Source: Apoda limacodes (Eukaryota; Arthropoda; Insecta; Lepidoptera; Limacodidae). From it: DNA of 64,000 bases. The stretch lies in the NCBI GenBank assembly GCA_946406115.1, contig OX291544.1, forward strand, positions 21,779,521 to 21,843,520, read 5' to 3'. This document shows, one piece after another, positions 1 through 14,589 of this stretch (position 1 is its first letter; each line of letters opens with the position of its first letter). The position numbers and the translations under genes are program-made. Below the pieces are notes generated by a model. That model saw only the letters and a program-made list of their open reading frames with translations, did no database searches and was not told the DNA's origin.

Positions 1-62
1 CCGTAAAAATCCTACACCGATAACCAAATTTAGTGCGGGCGGAGCCGCTGGCAAAAGCTAGT
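1..62 (-). repeat. RTE/SINE-type 3'-end fragment
   Basis: GCGGGCGGAGCCGCTGGCAA followed by AAGCTAGTA is the complement of the very common lepidopteran repeat end AAGCTTTTGCCCGCGGCTCCG. Related + strand pieces lie at 56650 and 63405. Confidence 0.5.
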
Positions 63-2779
63 AGTACACTTATTATGTACATTATTTTGTAAAACGTATT
101 TATAATCGACACAACTCCAATATTTTGCCAAATTTTTTTTTTCCAAAGTGACGAAGATAAATTGCTAGGTATATAGGTAATTATGTTACAAAGCTCAAAG
201 CGCACTTTTGTTTTTACTTTACACTTTCCTTTTATTTGGCAATTACTACTGTTTTACGCTTACGGTACCTACCTACAATGCGGTTTCATAATGGACTAAG
301 TTTATATTAATATGCGGATGACTATAAGAAAAAAAAAAAACGAGTTGCACTCCGGGAGTGCCGGCAGAAGTGAAAACCTTTACACACGATTCGCGCTTAA
401 CACTCAAATATGTCACAAGACATTTCTTTGACAATGTCAAGAAATAATAATGTTTGTTTGTTTACTTTTTTGACGTAGTATATTTGACATCGCAATCTGT
501 CATAGAATTAAAATTCCATATCCAACCTCCCTGTACTACTCATAATCGCGAATACTAAAAATAAAAATGATAATAGGCGTGGCATTACGGTTTCCGTCTT
601 ACGAATTTCCACGATTAGGACACGTGATCTGTCGCGAGTTTATCATTTTTTACCCATACCAAAAAAAGTGCACAACGCCGCTAAAGAAGTTTTCACTTCA
701 TAAAAAAATTCGACCCAAATTCATTGAACATGTATCGAAACCAGATGAATCAGATTATATTTAACGGTACTCGATTGATACTCCCTCAAATATGTTTGAA
801 TGACTGTTATCTGTACTACGACCCAGTCGAGACACATAAATGATAGTGTCTCATATTTACAAGCCTCATTATCATACAATCGTAATCATGATGCATCATT
901 GCAGAGCATTTGTTAGACTCCTCACCAAAAAAAATGATTCGAGATAAACCGTTAAAATGCAGTCGGACGTGCTTTTCGACCGCCAATTATCATATTTTAT
1001 GCGGTATTGCATTAGGACGTCTCAACTCGACATAATTCATTGTTCATGCTGGTCGCAGATTGATACTTATGTACGTCCTTGAACTCAATTGGACGTATTA
1101 TATTATTATGATGCTAACGGGAATCCGTGTCAATGCAAATAACTGTAGAAGTTGTTTGACTGCTTGACTATGACGAGATCAGCTGACCTAGGCTAAGAGT
1201 ATCGCGCGATTTATAGTAATCTGTGGTTGCTTTGTTAGTTAATTAGGTTGCGTTTATTAGTATGTTTAGATTGTCATTACGGTGACCTAGATGTCAGTAA
1301 GGTAAGTCAGACATTAAAAGACGTCCCGGAACTTCATTATGTAAATTTGCTATTAACAGTTCGACGGAAGTTTTAAATTGATCCTGTGTTTATATTGCAT
1401 GTTTTTTTTAAAAATTACTTAAACCTTTAACTTTGGCTTAATGATTAGCCTAATAATTATTTTATTATACTTATCTTTATTTAAATTTTGCATCTTTTTG
1501 TAATTTTTCTTCAAAAAAAAAATTAACTTACCTTTTATTTAAATATGTACATCTATATTAATAATTAAATCAATCGTTAAAAAAAATAATTATATATATT
1601 TTTGCTACTCCATAGGTATCTTTAACATTGTTGTGTTCTCCTTGATTGATGCAAATACCAGTTTATTTATAGTCAACATTACCATATCTATATGTAGCGG
1701 TTTGCTCTAACGTATTTTGCAAATCATGATGTTCTGGATTCTAATCTCGATCTATTAATATCCTCTTAGTTTTTGCCAACAGCTTTGTTTTTGTATCTTA
1801 TTCATTGTAGTAATTGACGCCCATACTTTAGTGATGTTACGTGTACAAAAAGTGACCGTGAATTGGGTTATAAGCCGGATTCATCTTAATTTGTTGTGAC
1901 ATCATTTAGCTTACGTCTTCCTTTAAAAAAATTTATATAAATATAATTTCAATTATATATGTATATATTTTGAGATTAGGATCAGCTTGGAATTTGATGG
2001 ATTTTATAACATGTTCAATGTTTATTGACTATGCTGTCAAGATAAATACACTGAACGCGTTTAGTCACTCTCATAAATATCTCTAGTAGATTGTTTTGCA
2101 TGTACATTAACTTCCTGACTATTATGTTAAGTGATAGACAAATATAGGCGCGTCCCTAGTCAAGTTGTTAATATAAAATAAGGTCAATATTATTTTATAT
2201 TACTATTCGTCTCACAGCTGCTACCGTCGTAAGAAGGTCTTTTATCTACTTGTAAAAAACTACAATAATTTAAAAATACAACTACGTTTTTAATGTTTCT
2301 GCCAGTTTAATTTTAGGTCATCCATGTATAATATTTATGTAAAACAGTAAAGGCGAATCTCCAACAGGTGCTGCATACATTTACAGTGTTCTTTGATTAT
2401 TGTAACCATTAGATGTATTTATTTAATATTCAACTAACGATGTAATACTTTTTGTTTCGTCTTCATCACTATTGAAGACTCTGTTTTAAGTAACTTCCCC
2501 TAATAAAGAAAAAAAAAATTAATAATCTACCATTAGACAGTCTTGAGAGACACAAAAGTGGTTGATTAGCATTGCTGGTCACGCAAGCTGATGACCTTGG
2601 ACTTAATATTGCATAAGGCTGTAGTAAACTCTCATTTACTAACAGAATTATTTTGAATGGTATTTTGTTATTTTGTATACGTGCTTGTAAGTCTTTTTAA
2701 TTAGCTCATCCCCATTTTCATAAATTACAAAGTACAAAATGTTTGTCTGTCTGAGTATTTTCTCTTAGATATATAGGTA
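63..2779. other. AT-rich, no gene seen
   Basis: No supported exon. At 331-700 there is a loose inverted pair (GAAGTGAAAAC / GTTTTCACTTC) that may mark an old TIR element. Several short AT-rich hairpins occur. Confidence 0.6.
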
Positions 2780-2895
2780 CTATTATATTTTGCCTAAGCC
2801 ACTGTTAAGTCCCCATTACTGGGGCACGGGCCTCTATTTAATGAATGGAGGCTTAGCCATAGGTCCACCGCAGTGGCCTAGCGCGAATTAGTAAA
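2780..2895 (+). repeat. Interspersed repeat fragment (RTE-associated type)
   Basis: CCCCATTACTGGGGCACGGG, CCTCTATTTAATGAATGGAG and GGTCCACCGCAGTGGCC resemble a repeat common in Lepidoptera. A shorter piece (CGCATTATTGGGGCACGG) lies at 27660. Confidence 0.45.
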
Positions 2896-3133
2896 CGGTA
2901 AACGTGGTGCAAGTGTGCACTCGACGGTCAGAATTTTCAAGGCCTCAAACACGATAAATGCGGAAGCGGAGTGGCGGCGGCAGCGGTGCGATGAGCGGCG
3001 CGTTCAAATGCATAGAGTTATATGTAAGTGTTTTCGATGGCACCGATGCGGAGAGCGGCACATGAGCGACGCGCTCAAGTCGAGCGGTGTCTCACTCTCT
3101 CACAAAACTAGACCGCCGCAACACCAAGCGATA

Positions 3134-3306
3134 AGTGTGCCTAGGGTGAGTTTTTAACGCTACTATAGTTTTCGCGTCAACGAAATAAATTTATGGAAAT
3201 AAACGAGCGCCTCTAGTGGACGCGTTTTGAGACATTTTTTTCTCATCGGACTTTTAATGAATACGCGAACGCGATAGTAGAGTTACAAACACGCAAAAAC
3301 TCACAC
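3134..3306 (-). mobile_element. 180-bp TIR element (MITE), copy 1
   Basis: The left end AGTGTGCCTAGGGTGAGTTT and the right end AAAACTCACAC are inverted; the interior reads GCGCCTCTAGTGGACGCGTT, the complement of the internal block of copies 2 and 3. It is an independent insertion of the same family. Confidence 0.7.
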
Positions 3307-3760
3307 TATGTACCGTTTCCTATTGTATTCGATTTTACTATAGATGTTTATTATTTTATAAATTTTAACTTTTTACTGTCTAAAATTACATATTGCATCA
3401 AAAGGATTAACCAATCAACCAAAATTAACGCAGTTTTATCCAAAAATGTCTTAATATCACAATTAGTAATAATGAGTTGGCATTTAATTTAAATGCCGCT
3501 GCATTAATTTGATATTTGAAATTTATCTTATAAAGCAATAATTACCTGTGTAATTATTGCGTTTCCGTAATTTAACTTGCATCTTTGGTTATAGTGCTTT
3601 CACTGTCTATGTTTTATCAGTAAAATCTTTCTAGTATTTCACAAGTATCTAAGAATTATTTATGTTAATCTAATATGAACATCATAAACCATCATAATCT
3701 TACTTTTATTTTTTCTCGATTTCTTTGATGCTAGATTTCGCCTGATATCACCTGGCTCCT

Positions 3761-3914
3761 TAATGGGAACAGTCACGAGCTATTCGGACTCTGGAATTCG
3801 AGACAAAAATGTATGAAAGCCTGACTTCCCTGTCTCTTTAAACCTGTGAATGTACTTGCATACATTTTTCACTCGAATTCCAGAGACCGAATACCTCGAG
3901 ACTGTTTCCAATTA
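3761..3914. mobile_element. 154-bp TIR element
   Basis: Left and right arms of about 60 bp are complementary: TAATGGGAACAGTCACGAGC opposes GCTCGAG-type sequence to CAATTA, both containing CTGGAATTCGAG and ATGTATG. The loop is about 30 bp. No coding sequence. Confidence 0.7.
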
Positions 3915-6900
3915 GCTTACTTATACTTCTAATATTTTTTGTTTATATAGTTTGACAATTTTATATTTACATAGAAAATTACTTTTAAATCCACATTAAT
4001 CATCTTATATACAAAGTAACAAACTTTTCAGACCAAGCGTATTGTCGGAAGTGTGTTATAAGTTCGCTAATATGGCGACAGGAGTTTTGATATTTGACCC
4101 CCGGGTCAGAAAAATGTTTAACCGTACTACTTATCAAGTATTTGATTCCCAGATAGTCATATTGCATCTAAGAACATCTCAGTTAATCCTAAACGGTTCG
4201 ACATAAGTCCTAACCCTTTTGAAAGATTCTATCTTTAGTGTATAATAATTACACCTAACAAATCTATCAGACACCTAAATATTATCACTGCATTTCTTCG
4301 GATATGTTATTTACGTGTCGAAAATCTTTCCTTATATGTAGTATTATCCTCTTTTACTCATAGGTAAGTAACTTATTCATAATCATAATACTATAATATA
4401 TTGACTTATTTTTGTAAATACAATGTCACAGATCAATGGTCTTTATACAAAAGATTTAGTTGTCTTCTATTCAACCTCTAAGACTTTATTTGTCAATGAT
4501 CATGTTACTTACCCTATTTTTAAACCAATGACACTCCTTTAATGAGTTCAACTATCCAAACACGGATCTTTAATATTTGGAATTGCTATACCCATCCTGT
4601 TTCCAGAGACACCGGAGACTAGTTTTTGCGAGAGTTTTTTCGTATGAGTTTTTGTGTTATTGACCTGTTAATAATGTATTGTGACGTCAAACGCATTGCT
4701 TTTGTCTCACACGTCTGTTCCATTCGTATATGTCACTGGGAAACCCTTAAGCGAAGAGGATGTTCAAAAAGGATCTCACGTTATGTATGTTGTTTTTGCC
4801 TTTGATAAGTTGTTTGATGTTTACAGCTTTTCAAGGTCTCATGATATAACTACATTAATAAGTAGTTACATCAATAGTTACATATTGCATAATGCGTGTA
4901 AAAAGTACGCCTTACGCAGACAGGTAGTATAACAAGCTATGTTCTAGTGAGGTACCACATCGTAGTATATGTCCTATGTATAAAGTAAACACAAACAACT
5001 TCTAGTGACTTATAAAGTCCTCGTACATCAATCTTACAAATATTTTTTTTTGATGAAATACATAATAAATATACAGACATAGTAATAATCTTACACGGAC
5101 TCTAAGGATTGTTGCAGGTTCAAGTCCTAACTCAATATTAAATTTTTGTCTGCATCTTTGCTATGAAAGTATTTATACTTATACTTTTACTAATAATAGT
5201 AGTATAAATATTACAAATTGTAATAACTAACCAAAGTAAATTTAAAGTTTGTATGTTTCTCGGGGTAACATCTTCTGAACAATGGTGCGTCGCACGATAC
5301 GCCTAAAACATTATGCTCGTTTGCCACACATACTTATAAGCTCAGCCGTCAGATGAGGAATATTGAAAGCCAAGCAAATCTTTTTTACATCGTAATGAAA
5401 GAGTCCTCTATTTCCACCTAGGAACTACTTTAGTCCTGCATCATATACCTATACATATATACTTATAATTTGTCAAGAACTGACAAAAGAGGTTAATTAT
5501 TCAGTCTCTGGTCTAACATTTAAGTACCAGTTATATTACTTTTAATCTGGTGATTTATGACTTATTTTATGGGACACACACAAAATTAATTAAAGAAGGA
5601 CATCAAGCAAGGTCTAAACAATAATATTTTAAATGATAATATATTGCATACAAATTAGGCATATTTGCACAATATCGTTGTTTTATATGCCTTCTAGGTA
5701 CTCGACAAGGAGCGAACTTCAAGACCAGCTCGAAGGTCTAAATTCTATGGCATCACCTGCTCCACATATTTATTACACCTGGAAGGATTTTAACGTGTAT
5801 TTTGTCAGTTCTTTATGATATATAGCAATTACCTACTTCTCGGAGGTTATGAGTGTGTTATGGAACATAATGTCTACATTACGATGATAAAGTTCAAGAC
5901 CATGGCTTAGTCGGGATAAGTCTATCTGCTTGGTCTGGTTCTGTAGATTAGAGCCACAGTGCTAGAGCATTCGTCCTACTTCGGCGTGCTACCCTTAGCA
6001 AACTTACCTTAGCTTTACCAAAATGTGCTGTTTCCTGCCTATTTTAAAAATCGCTTTAACTGCTTTTGCAAGTTTTAAGCTGAATAAGATGACATACCTT
6101 TACCAAAAAACTGTGTTTTCAAAATATCGCTTTAGTAAAATTACTCTTGACTCGTTTAAGGGTTCCCTAGTCAACGAGGAACCTTTATAGTTCCGGTATG
6201 CCCATTCGCGGCTTAGCTCAGAAAGTTAGCACTAAAAAGCTGTAATTTGGTAGGTTATACATAGTAATCACGTCAACAAAGTGGTAAAATAAAATCATTG
6301 GATAAAAATTAGCTAGGAACGTTGGAAATATCGTCGAATTTTTCGTAACTCATGTGAAAATAATCCTTGAAAAAGTATTCGTTGAGCGGGTTCTTTCACA
6401 ATCATAATATGCGTAGAAGTGTGGTGAAACTGTGTTACGTCTTATGAAATACATATTGGGACAGTCACCAAACCAAAAGGGTGGTAGTGTACCGATATGT
6501 AACGTATAATGTGCAAAGTATGGTTAAAGTCTGGAATTTTAGTCACTAAAGAAAGTTAACGACATAATTTTATTATTCCTCAATATAATATCTTAAAGAT
6601 TTTTTTTTAATCAAAAACACTATCATTTATTTTTTCAAGTTTATCTTTCACTAAAATATTGGTTTATGTGAAGACATCATTTAAGACTAAAAGGATAATT
6701 ATACACTATATTTTGGGCCAATTATGTATAAAAATAATTCACGTTTTATACATAATTGGCCCAAAATATTAGTGTCGGTCAACAACAATAAACCGATCAT
6801 TTTTTAGTATGGACCCATGTTAACGGTAATTTTTGACATTTTATTTAAATTGCTTTTTTTTTTAGTCGGAATGTGTGCTCGTAGTTTTCCTTATTGTTTC

Positions 6901-9900
6901 CTAACGGTAAGGTGTGAGTCGCTTACAACCAAGTCAAGAACAAAAAAAGCTATGAATAAACTTGTAGGATTATGACACAGTGTCCCAGTGACGTGTGTTG
7001 AGTAATGTGTTTGTTGTGACGTAACAAGCCGTCAAGTCTGCACAGTCTGTCGTCTTTATCTAACTTAAGCTTATAAGCTTAACTTTATTCATGACTGACA
7101 AAAGTTTTTGTGTTTACATGTTTTTTCATGTAAAAAAAATATTAAATATTTAAAAAAAAAAAAGGGATTAAACCTCATTTTTTGCCATTCGTCAATCGTT
7201 TCTGGATAAATAGCCTTTTTTAGCTTTATAGTAGGTACTAAATAGTTATAGCAAAAACCTAATACATTATATAATTTTTGCAAAGTCGAGCAATGATGGA
7301 TATCCGTAACTTTAGTTTTGATTGTCTTTAAGCTTTGAATATTTTTGTCTAAAACAAAAATGTTTAGAATAAATAATACGATAAAATGGTCTGGATCAAA
7401 ATCTATTTACAAGTTTTTGCCCTAGGTAAAAACCTGTATGACAAGCACTTGGTCGGTTTTTTTATGCCAAGGGCACTGTCAAACATACTGTATAATCAAT
7501 TACTTAAAATCCCGAACTATAAAACATCATACATGGATGGCCTAAAGAGTACATTAACATATTTAATTACACGGAAATGTGCACCGGAAAATAACTGCAA
7601 TCAATAAATTCCAATTAATAAAGTCAAAGAAACTAGATGAACCTGTTAATAAATTAAGTGTGTACAAAAAGGAGCACTTGAATGTCTTATGTATTTATTA
7701 ATACTGAAAACTAGGAAACGCAAGTTTTGACAAATTAGATTTTAGACAATAAATTAAAAGTAGTAAATACTTGAAGGTAAAAAAATTAGGTATTCAGGTC
7801 ACCAGTCAGTTGCATCTAGTTCTACCGCTAGTTTAATGTTGCTGTGGCCACTTGGCATACTCGTTGTCTGTGATGTTTTGAAATTTGTCGTTTGCTGACC
7901 ACAGGATCACAGTTGCTATGTTAAATGTATATGTTGTAGACACTTGCTATAATTTGGTATTATGTAAAGCGTATAGATATCAGCGTAGCAGTTTACTTAA
8001 AACAATTTTATTACTTCTTCACAAAGTGCAATGTCAATCAAACACTGCTTTCGTCCTAATATGAGTGCATGATCGATACTTGCTGGGGAATTTAATAGGT
8101 AGGTAGTTAAGGTTTCTGTTAAGTTTCGTACAGGGTTCCGCTCCTCTACCAGTTATAATGTACGTATGTAGGCAACACTTTACATACCGACATTTGGTAA
8201 GTGTAATTTTTAAGCATCAGGTGAAGTGACAAAATAAATATTAGTCAATGGCTATGCTTTTCGATGCTAGTGTTTTAAAAACAAAGAATGTTCATCGCCA
8301 GTTTGCCGCTCAATCTTATAAGTAAACAACTTTTCCTCGCTTTGCGCATATTTTGATTACGAAACTGTTACGCTATTTATCCAACTTCAATGTCAAATTC
8401 CAGACTTTTCATAAATTATCAAGTTACGAATATGCCTACAACATAGTTGTACACCGTTACGGCAAATGCCATTAAGTTTATGGCCTAACCTGAAATGTAT
8501 ATTTTTACTAACTATTACTTAACTCTAATATTAACAAAATATTTCTTTTATATTTTTACATTGCACTGAACTTTATCTCTGTCTATGTACACTGTTTTAA
8601 AACAATAGAAAAGCTATTGATAGATGTATAATGTATATGCTCAACGATATTTTTTATACACTCAGTAACGGTATAATTGCTAAGTATAACTTATAATTGC
8701 TGTGTCCGTCCACTTAAATAACTTTTAATTTCTTTTATAAATATGTAAACAATGTACACCTGTCCTTTATATTATTTATAAATTAAAAAGTGAAGATATT
8801 CCTTTCTCTGTTAATGTTTGACTATGGAATGTTCTACCGGTTTTAAACAATGAAGTAAACAGGTAGGTACTTTTATCTCTCTACATACCTTAGTTGTCTC
8901 ACGAATAACGTTTTGTGTTAAAGACAATGGAATTTCATAGCGGTTTTATCTATTGCCACATGTGGGTTAAATATCATTCTTATTTCATAGAGCCCCCAGA
9001 TTTTTCGTAATTTAAGTTCACTCTGTGTTTTGTTTCGAATATTGTAATCTAAAATTATTTGATTTGTTTTTTATTTCCAACATTTGGGAATATTGAGCTA
9101 TTAAATGCACAAAGAATTCCTCAAATCAGTCCTAGGTAGTTCCAGAGATTAGCGCGTTCAAACAAAAATACAAACTCTTTAAACCTATTATAGAAGCAAG
9201 TATAGATTTTTTCAGAGACCTGTTAATCTTTGATGCCAAATAATCCTTTTGCCTTCTATAAGAAAGGTCGTCTTAAGGCTATGACATACCCTAGCAAAAG
9301 CGTGCCGTTTCAATCAGTGTAAAAAGATAAATTACACTATTGAAGCAAATAAATTCTTTTTATTTAATTTAAATCATTATGTTATTACATAAAAAATAAA
9401 GGTAAGAATAATATCAAACAAAAATAAATATTAAAAAATACCAAAACTTAAATCAAATAAATTTTTTGAAAGTGCGACTTCAATTTTATTTCAAATAAAT
9501 TAAACTGATAAATAATAAACCGACATTGAACCCAATGAATAAACTAACGCTCATAAGTTTTTTTCATAGAGTTTGAACCAATTTTTTTTTTCTAAATATA
9601 GAATCATCAAAGCCAAAACAGTATTTCGTATTTAAAATATTATGAATAATGACCATGTCTACTTCATAATCTCATAATCCTATTAGACAAAATGCCTTGG
9701 CCCAATTATAATTCATAACAACAAATTTATTACACGTTCAAACCTTGGATATGGCAAAGAAACAACAAATTAGTTATTACAAAAAAAAAAACCGCGGATT
9801 CCTCGTCTGATTCGGTTGTATATTGAGTGCACTGCTGCTATCCGGATTGACTGGATGCGCGCTAAGTCCGGGTTCCATGAAATGTGAAGGCCGCCCGCAA

Positions 9901-12900
9901 ACGTCGAGGGCAACTTTGGTTGTAAGTCCCTGTGGCTGCCTAAGAGTTGCATGCCGCTGTGGCCACCAGGGCCTCACTTTCAAGTTAAACATCTGTAGCC
10001 TAAAGCTCCTTTATATCCTAAAGCTCAAGTTATGCACAATCGTCTGTGCGACACGAGTACATCAGTCTCAGTTGACGCTTGGCGCACTGCATAAGTACCT
10101 ACCTATATTTGTTGTATGTTGACACGTAGTTTTGCTATGATTTTAAGGCGAGCGGTTATTTTATCTAATAAATCTGTATAAAGAAATAAAAATTTATGTA
10201 CAACCGTACATAAATAACAATTTGTCAAGGTTACAAAGACGTCATGCTTTTTTGGTTTAGTGTTTTAATGAATTGTTTCGGATTGCTTCGTTTACAGTAT
10301 TAGCTTTTTTGGGTTCAGTGTTTTTATGAATTATTTTTTCTTGATTTTGGGTCAGTTTTTTATGTATTATTTAGTGTAGACTAATAAAAATTAATAGCCA
10401 CATGTAAATATACAGCTTTTTTGGGTCAGTCTATTCATCAGAAGTGATTGTCTCGTTAACAGTAACTCACGCTGTGTTTCTTTCAAATGCTAATGCCCTG
10501 TGTTGCTTTTGGACGAAACGCTAGAACCGTGACTTGATCGAGTCCTTGTTTCAGTAGTCGGTACAAATGACAATTGTAGCAAAAAAAAATGCTTCTTTCG
10601 TAATTTTGCTTAGCAAACTTTTGTACTCCAGCGGCGCCGCGGTACACAAACAAGTCGAGTTTGTGTGCCGCGAGAGAGAAATGTCTTGCTTGACAAATTG
10701 TGGATTCGTTTTTGGAGAGGCATTGCTTGACTTTATCAAGCATGCGGAACAGGCTAAAGTCTATTTACTGTTTAAACATATTGGTAATTGTAACACTTCA
10801 GTCTAAGAACAATATTTATTCATTTGTTCCACTAATGGTGGCTTCCAAACCTAGAGATAAGTTTTACGAACAAACTTTTGTATTTATCTTACAGGCCTTC
10901 ATGTATTTTTATAAGGAACTAGCTGTTCGTTTCCAAAAAAAAACATTCATATAAATCTTGCCCTTACAAATTACGAACACAATAGAAAAGAAATCATCCA
11001 AATCGGTCGAGCCGTATTCAAATGATGCTCCGTCATACATGTGGCTATTAATTTTTATTTGTATAGAAAAAAAATATAATAAATATTAAATATAATACTT
11101 TGCAACCTAGTAAGTCCATTGCAATATTTTATGTCAATTAATTGTGTATTTATAACAATTTTTAGAACTTGGATTTTGATCTATTGCAGCCGATTTACGA
11201 ATGGTAAAAAAAACATGTATATCCGCACTATAACCTAAAACGTGCTTTTAGTTAAACTTTGCTACTTTGGAGCTTTTATTAGTAAGGTAAAATTGCATGC
11301 TTCAAAGATGCTTACTTGTAACTGTTTATTGCAAATCATTGTTCGGAAGCCAATCTCAATGCCACTACAGTCCCTATCTCATTGTATGTATATGAACGTA
11401 TTTGTTCGCGAATAGACAATTAGCAGTAGATACCTAAGTGGGTACTGGGTGTCACCGGTAAGGTCACGTGTATTAAAAGTCCATATGATGCTTCATTTCC
11501 GCTTTTTCCTTTAAGTCAATTATCTATACATATAATAAAATGGTAGGAAAGTCAAACCTTTACATTGAATATTTTTTAAAAAGAATACTTGGGGTGAGAT
11601 CTACAATCGATACCGAAGCCAAAAACATAGTTTTTAGAATTTTTATGGGTATGGTGTCATCAATTTTTTGTCTGGGAATTTTGAAAAACAATTTGGTTCC
11701 TTAAACTTCAGATCTTTATGAGACTTTATTTGAAATGTACTGTACCCTGCTGCTTCTGTTTACTGGTGTTATTTAATTGTATTTGTCTCTTGTTTGTGTG
11801 TGTGTTTTGCCCTAAAGTACCTGTGTGCCGAACGGCTAAACTCTACATCGATTTGCAGTTTTCGAGCGAAATTGCCGTTGTAAACCTGCCACTATTATTT
11901 CTTCAACGCATTCTGTAACAACGTGTAATCTAACGACGCATATTTGACTTGCTTCTTAATTATTAATTATTCTACGCACACATAGCCATTTATTTTATGT
12001 TAAAAAATCGTGTAAAGTCATAACTTAGATGTGTTATAATATAAAAATGTTTCCTATTTGCTAAGCGTTGGTGTCGAATTAGATCGCGCTACGTTCACAA
12101 AAAGTCATGTTATAGTATGGCGTTCGCGCAGACGACGTCGCGGGCAGCATCTAGTATTATTAAATTGATTGTCTTCCTGTTTCTAATTTGGAATCTTTTA
12201 ACAAAGACGTCAAAAAGTATATACTTAGAAGGTATTGTGATGTTTTCAGATGTAACATGCAACTGGTTGCATCTGTCTATGCTCAAGGATTGCGCAGCCC
12301 ATCTACCATGAGGTGGATTGGATGAGTGAAATTTAATGTCTAAATACTGGAAGTTGACAATACTAGTGTTATTTATATGTGTTCCGTTTAATTTAATGAT
12401 TCTTTTAAAATTTAGAAATGTCCATATATTTCCTGACTAAAATTTTTAAGGTTTGTATCCATTGGAGATGGCACAAATAATGCCAACGTCGGTCCGTAAT
12501 AGGAAGCCAGTTTAAATTTAAATATAATACCTTTTACTATGCACCATGACTAATAAAACAATAAAAAAAGTCACATTTGGAAATCGGTTATTTTACAAAC
12601 ACGTTCGTATTAATATTGTGTTGTGGTACGAAACCCATAATGTGCAACTAGAACTTACCCGGATTGTTTCCTTGAAGTAAAAATTGATTTGATTTTATAA
12701 ACTTAATAATATTGTTTGTAATAGAAACGATTCGGTACTTAATCCATGTATCGCTCTTAATGAAATTTCTCTTATAACCATAATTTTTTACTTACCTCGT
12801 GCAATATGTTAACATTTATTTAATCTTATGGTAATAAAGTACGTTGCTATTTTCTGTATGCTGACAGAACATAATCTTATTAGTTAAGTATAAACAAATT

Positions 12901-14070
12901 TTCAGTCTTCAATTACCTATTTAAAAACATGAATGAATTCAAACGACTCTTACTTACCGAACTTTTGGTATCCATTGTTTACGTTTTGCCACTTGCACTT
13001 TTATAACGTCCTTCAATAAAAGTTACCGTGTGAACTTAATTGTGAAATATTACGTCACTTAACACTGCATTAACCGGAGCTCATATTTTTCATTATTTTG
13101 AAGTTGGAACTTCCGAGTGTTGTCTCTCTCGCCCTCTCCGTGTGGCCGGCGACCGCGCGCCTGCTCCTACCGGCAAAGCGACTAGAGTCGTACTGAAAGT
13201 GTTACAACAGACGACAAGGCTTATATATGAAATTGCTTATTGGCTACGCTTAGTGATAATATTGTATTTTTTTAATGTTTATATGAATTATGTATGCTTT
13301 TAGGAGCCATAATTCTTCCAAGACTAAATTTTTATTTGCTAAATTTAATGCAATAATACCGTTAAAAGAAAGGGTTATAAAAAATTAAATGCAGCCTTAC
13401 AAACTTTCCAAGCAAAGAATTTGAACTTATAAGAACGACTTAAATAATATTATTTTAATATTGCTTAGGGTTGCGTGGAAAAAAATTAAAAAGTATCCTT
13501 GTTGGACCGTGTAGTATGACTTCGATTTCTGTCAAAGTAGAATATCGATAACTGCTTATGCTTATCTTAATTTAACAATTAAAAAGTAATTTAAAAAAAA
13601 CCCAACTTCGGATTTCAAAAATAAAAGGTAATCTTAGTAATTGGAAAGCAAAAAAGCAATTTGGCGCCAAAAATCCGCCATTTTGATTTCCAATAATTTT
13701 AATATAGCCTATGACACTCTGGTAGTTAAGAAGAATCTTACCACGTATAATTTATTAAAACCGGTTTAGCCGTTTAGTAGTTACGAGGGAACAAAGAGTC
13801 CCACATACATACAGGTCAAACACATATACCCTCCTTTTGGGCTTTGCCGCAGTCGGGTAAAAATAGCGATGTCAGCAATGGGGATGTAATCGACAATTTT
13901 TCACACTATAAATTGTGTAATTAATTAAAAATCTATTAATTTTATATATACAAAATTTACGAACCCTTTTTTTCCTAAAAAAATACATGGTATAAACTTT
14001 TGCAATTGAAGTCATAATAACAGAAAAGAATTCATAAATATATTCCCCACTCTGCTTATAAAGATTCTAC
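3915..14070. other. AT-rich, no gene recognised
   Basis: Holds the hairpin at 6708, a G+C-rich patch at 9790-9990 with no identifiable gene, an inverted pair around 10637-10673 (GCGGTACACAAAC / GTTTGTGTGCCGC) and a G+C-rich patch at 13120-13200 that could be an old promoter or repeat. Open frames here are short and match nothing I know. Confidence 0.55.
6708..6769. repeat. Perfect 26-bp hairpin
   Basis: ATATTTTGGGCCAATTATGT.. at 6708-6733 is exactly complementary to 6744-6769, with a 10-base loop. Confidence 0.9.
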
Positions 14071-14352
14071 GTGATGCTTGAACAAAAAGACAAACAGTCA
14101 AAAACTGATATAAAAAATACTGAAATCGTCGTAACGTTTTAAGGGTTCCATAGTAATATGATAAAAACACAATCCTTTATGGATTGTGGCTTTGAAAAAC
14201 GGTCAGACAAACTTAATGATTTTATAAGAGTTTATTTTTATCATTTTGCTATGGAACCCTTAAAACATAACTTACCTTAAATTACCTTACCTTTATTAAC
14301 TTAAATTTTTATGTCAGTTTTTCTCTGCTTGTCTTTTTGTTCGACCATCATG
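14071..14352. mobile_element. 280-bp TIR element just upstream of the LINE
   Basis: The left arm has GAACAAAAAGACAAACAGTC and TTTTAAGGGTTCCATAG; the right arm has their complements CTATGGAACCCTTAAAA and TGTCTTTTTGTTCGACC. The arms are about 100 bp and imperfect. Confidence 0.65.
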
Positions 14353-14589
14353 CAGTAATAGTGAAGGTCAGGATTAATTTAAAATCTAGAGAATGCAATA
14401 CTTTGCATTTGCAATAATTAGGTGTACGTAAACAAATATTACAGGGACAAAGAAGTGTGAAATAAAACAATTCTTGGGTTCATTGTAATCTATAACGAAA
14501 CTGCATCGTTATTTATTCGTGGGCACAAGCCCAGCCTAAATATTAATTAGAAAATGTAAGAAATCATCTAGGTACTGTGTGTGTGTCCA

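Noticed and set aside
4681..4932. 83-codon open frame with protein-like text (VYVTGKPLSEEDVQK)
   Set aside because: Begins with a non-ATG start, no family recognised, no neighbouring exons; probably chance.
5118..5128. tRNA box B-like GGTTCAAGTCC (also 16938)
   Set aside because: No box A or cloverleaf could be formed; at best decayed SINE remnants.
6208..6232. tRNA-like head GCGGCTTAGCTCAG
   Set aside because: No matching acceptor stem or box B follows at tRNA distance.
12117..12311. 64-codon open frame starting MAFAQTTSRAASS
   Set aside because: No homologue recognised, no splice partners, composition like surrounding non-coding DNA.
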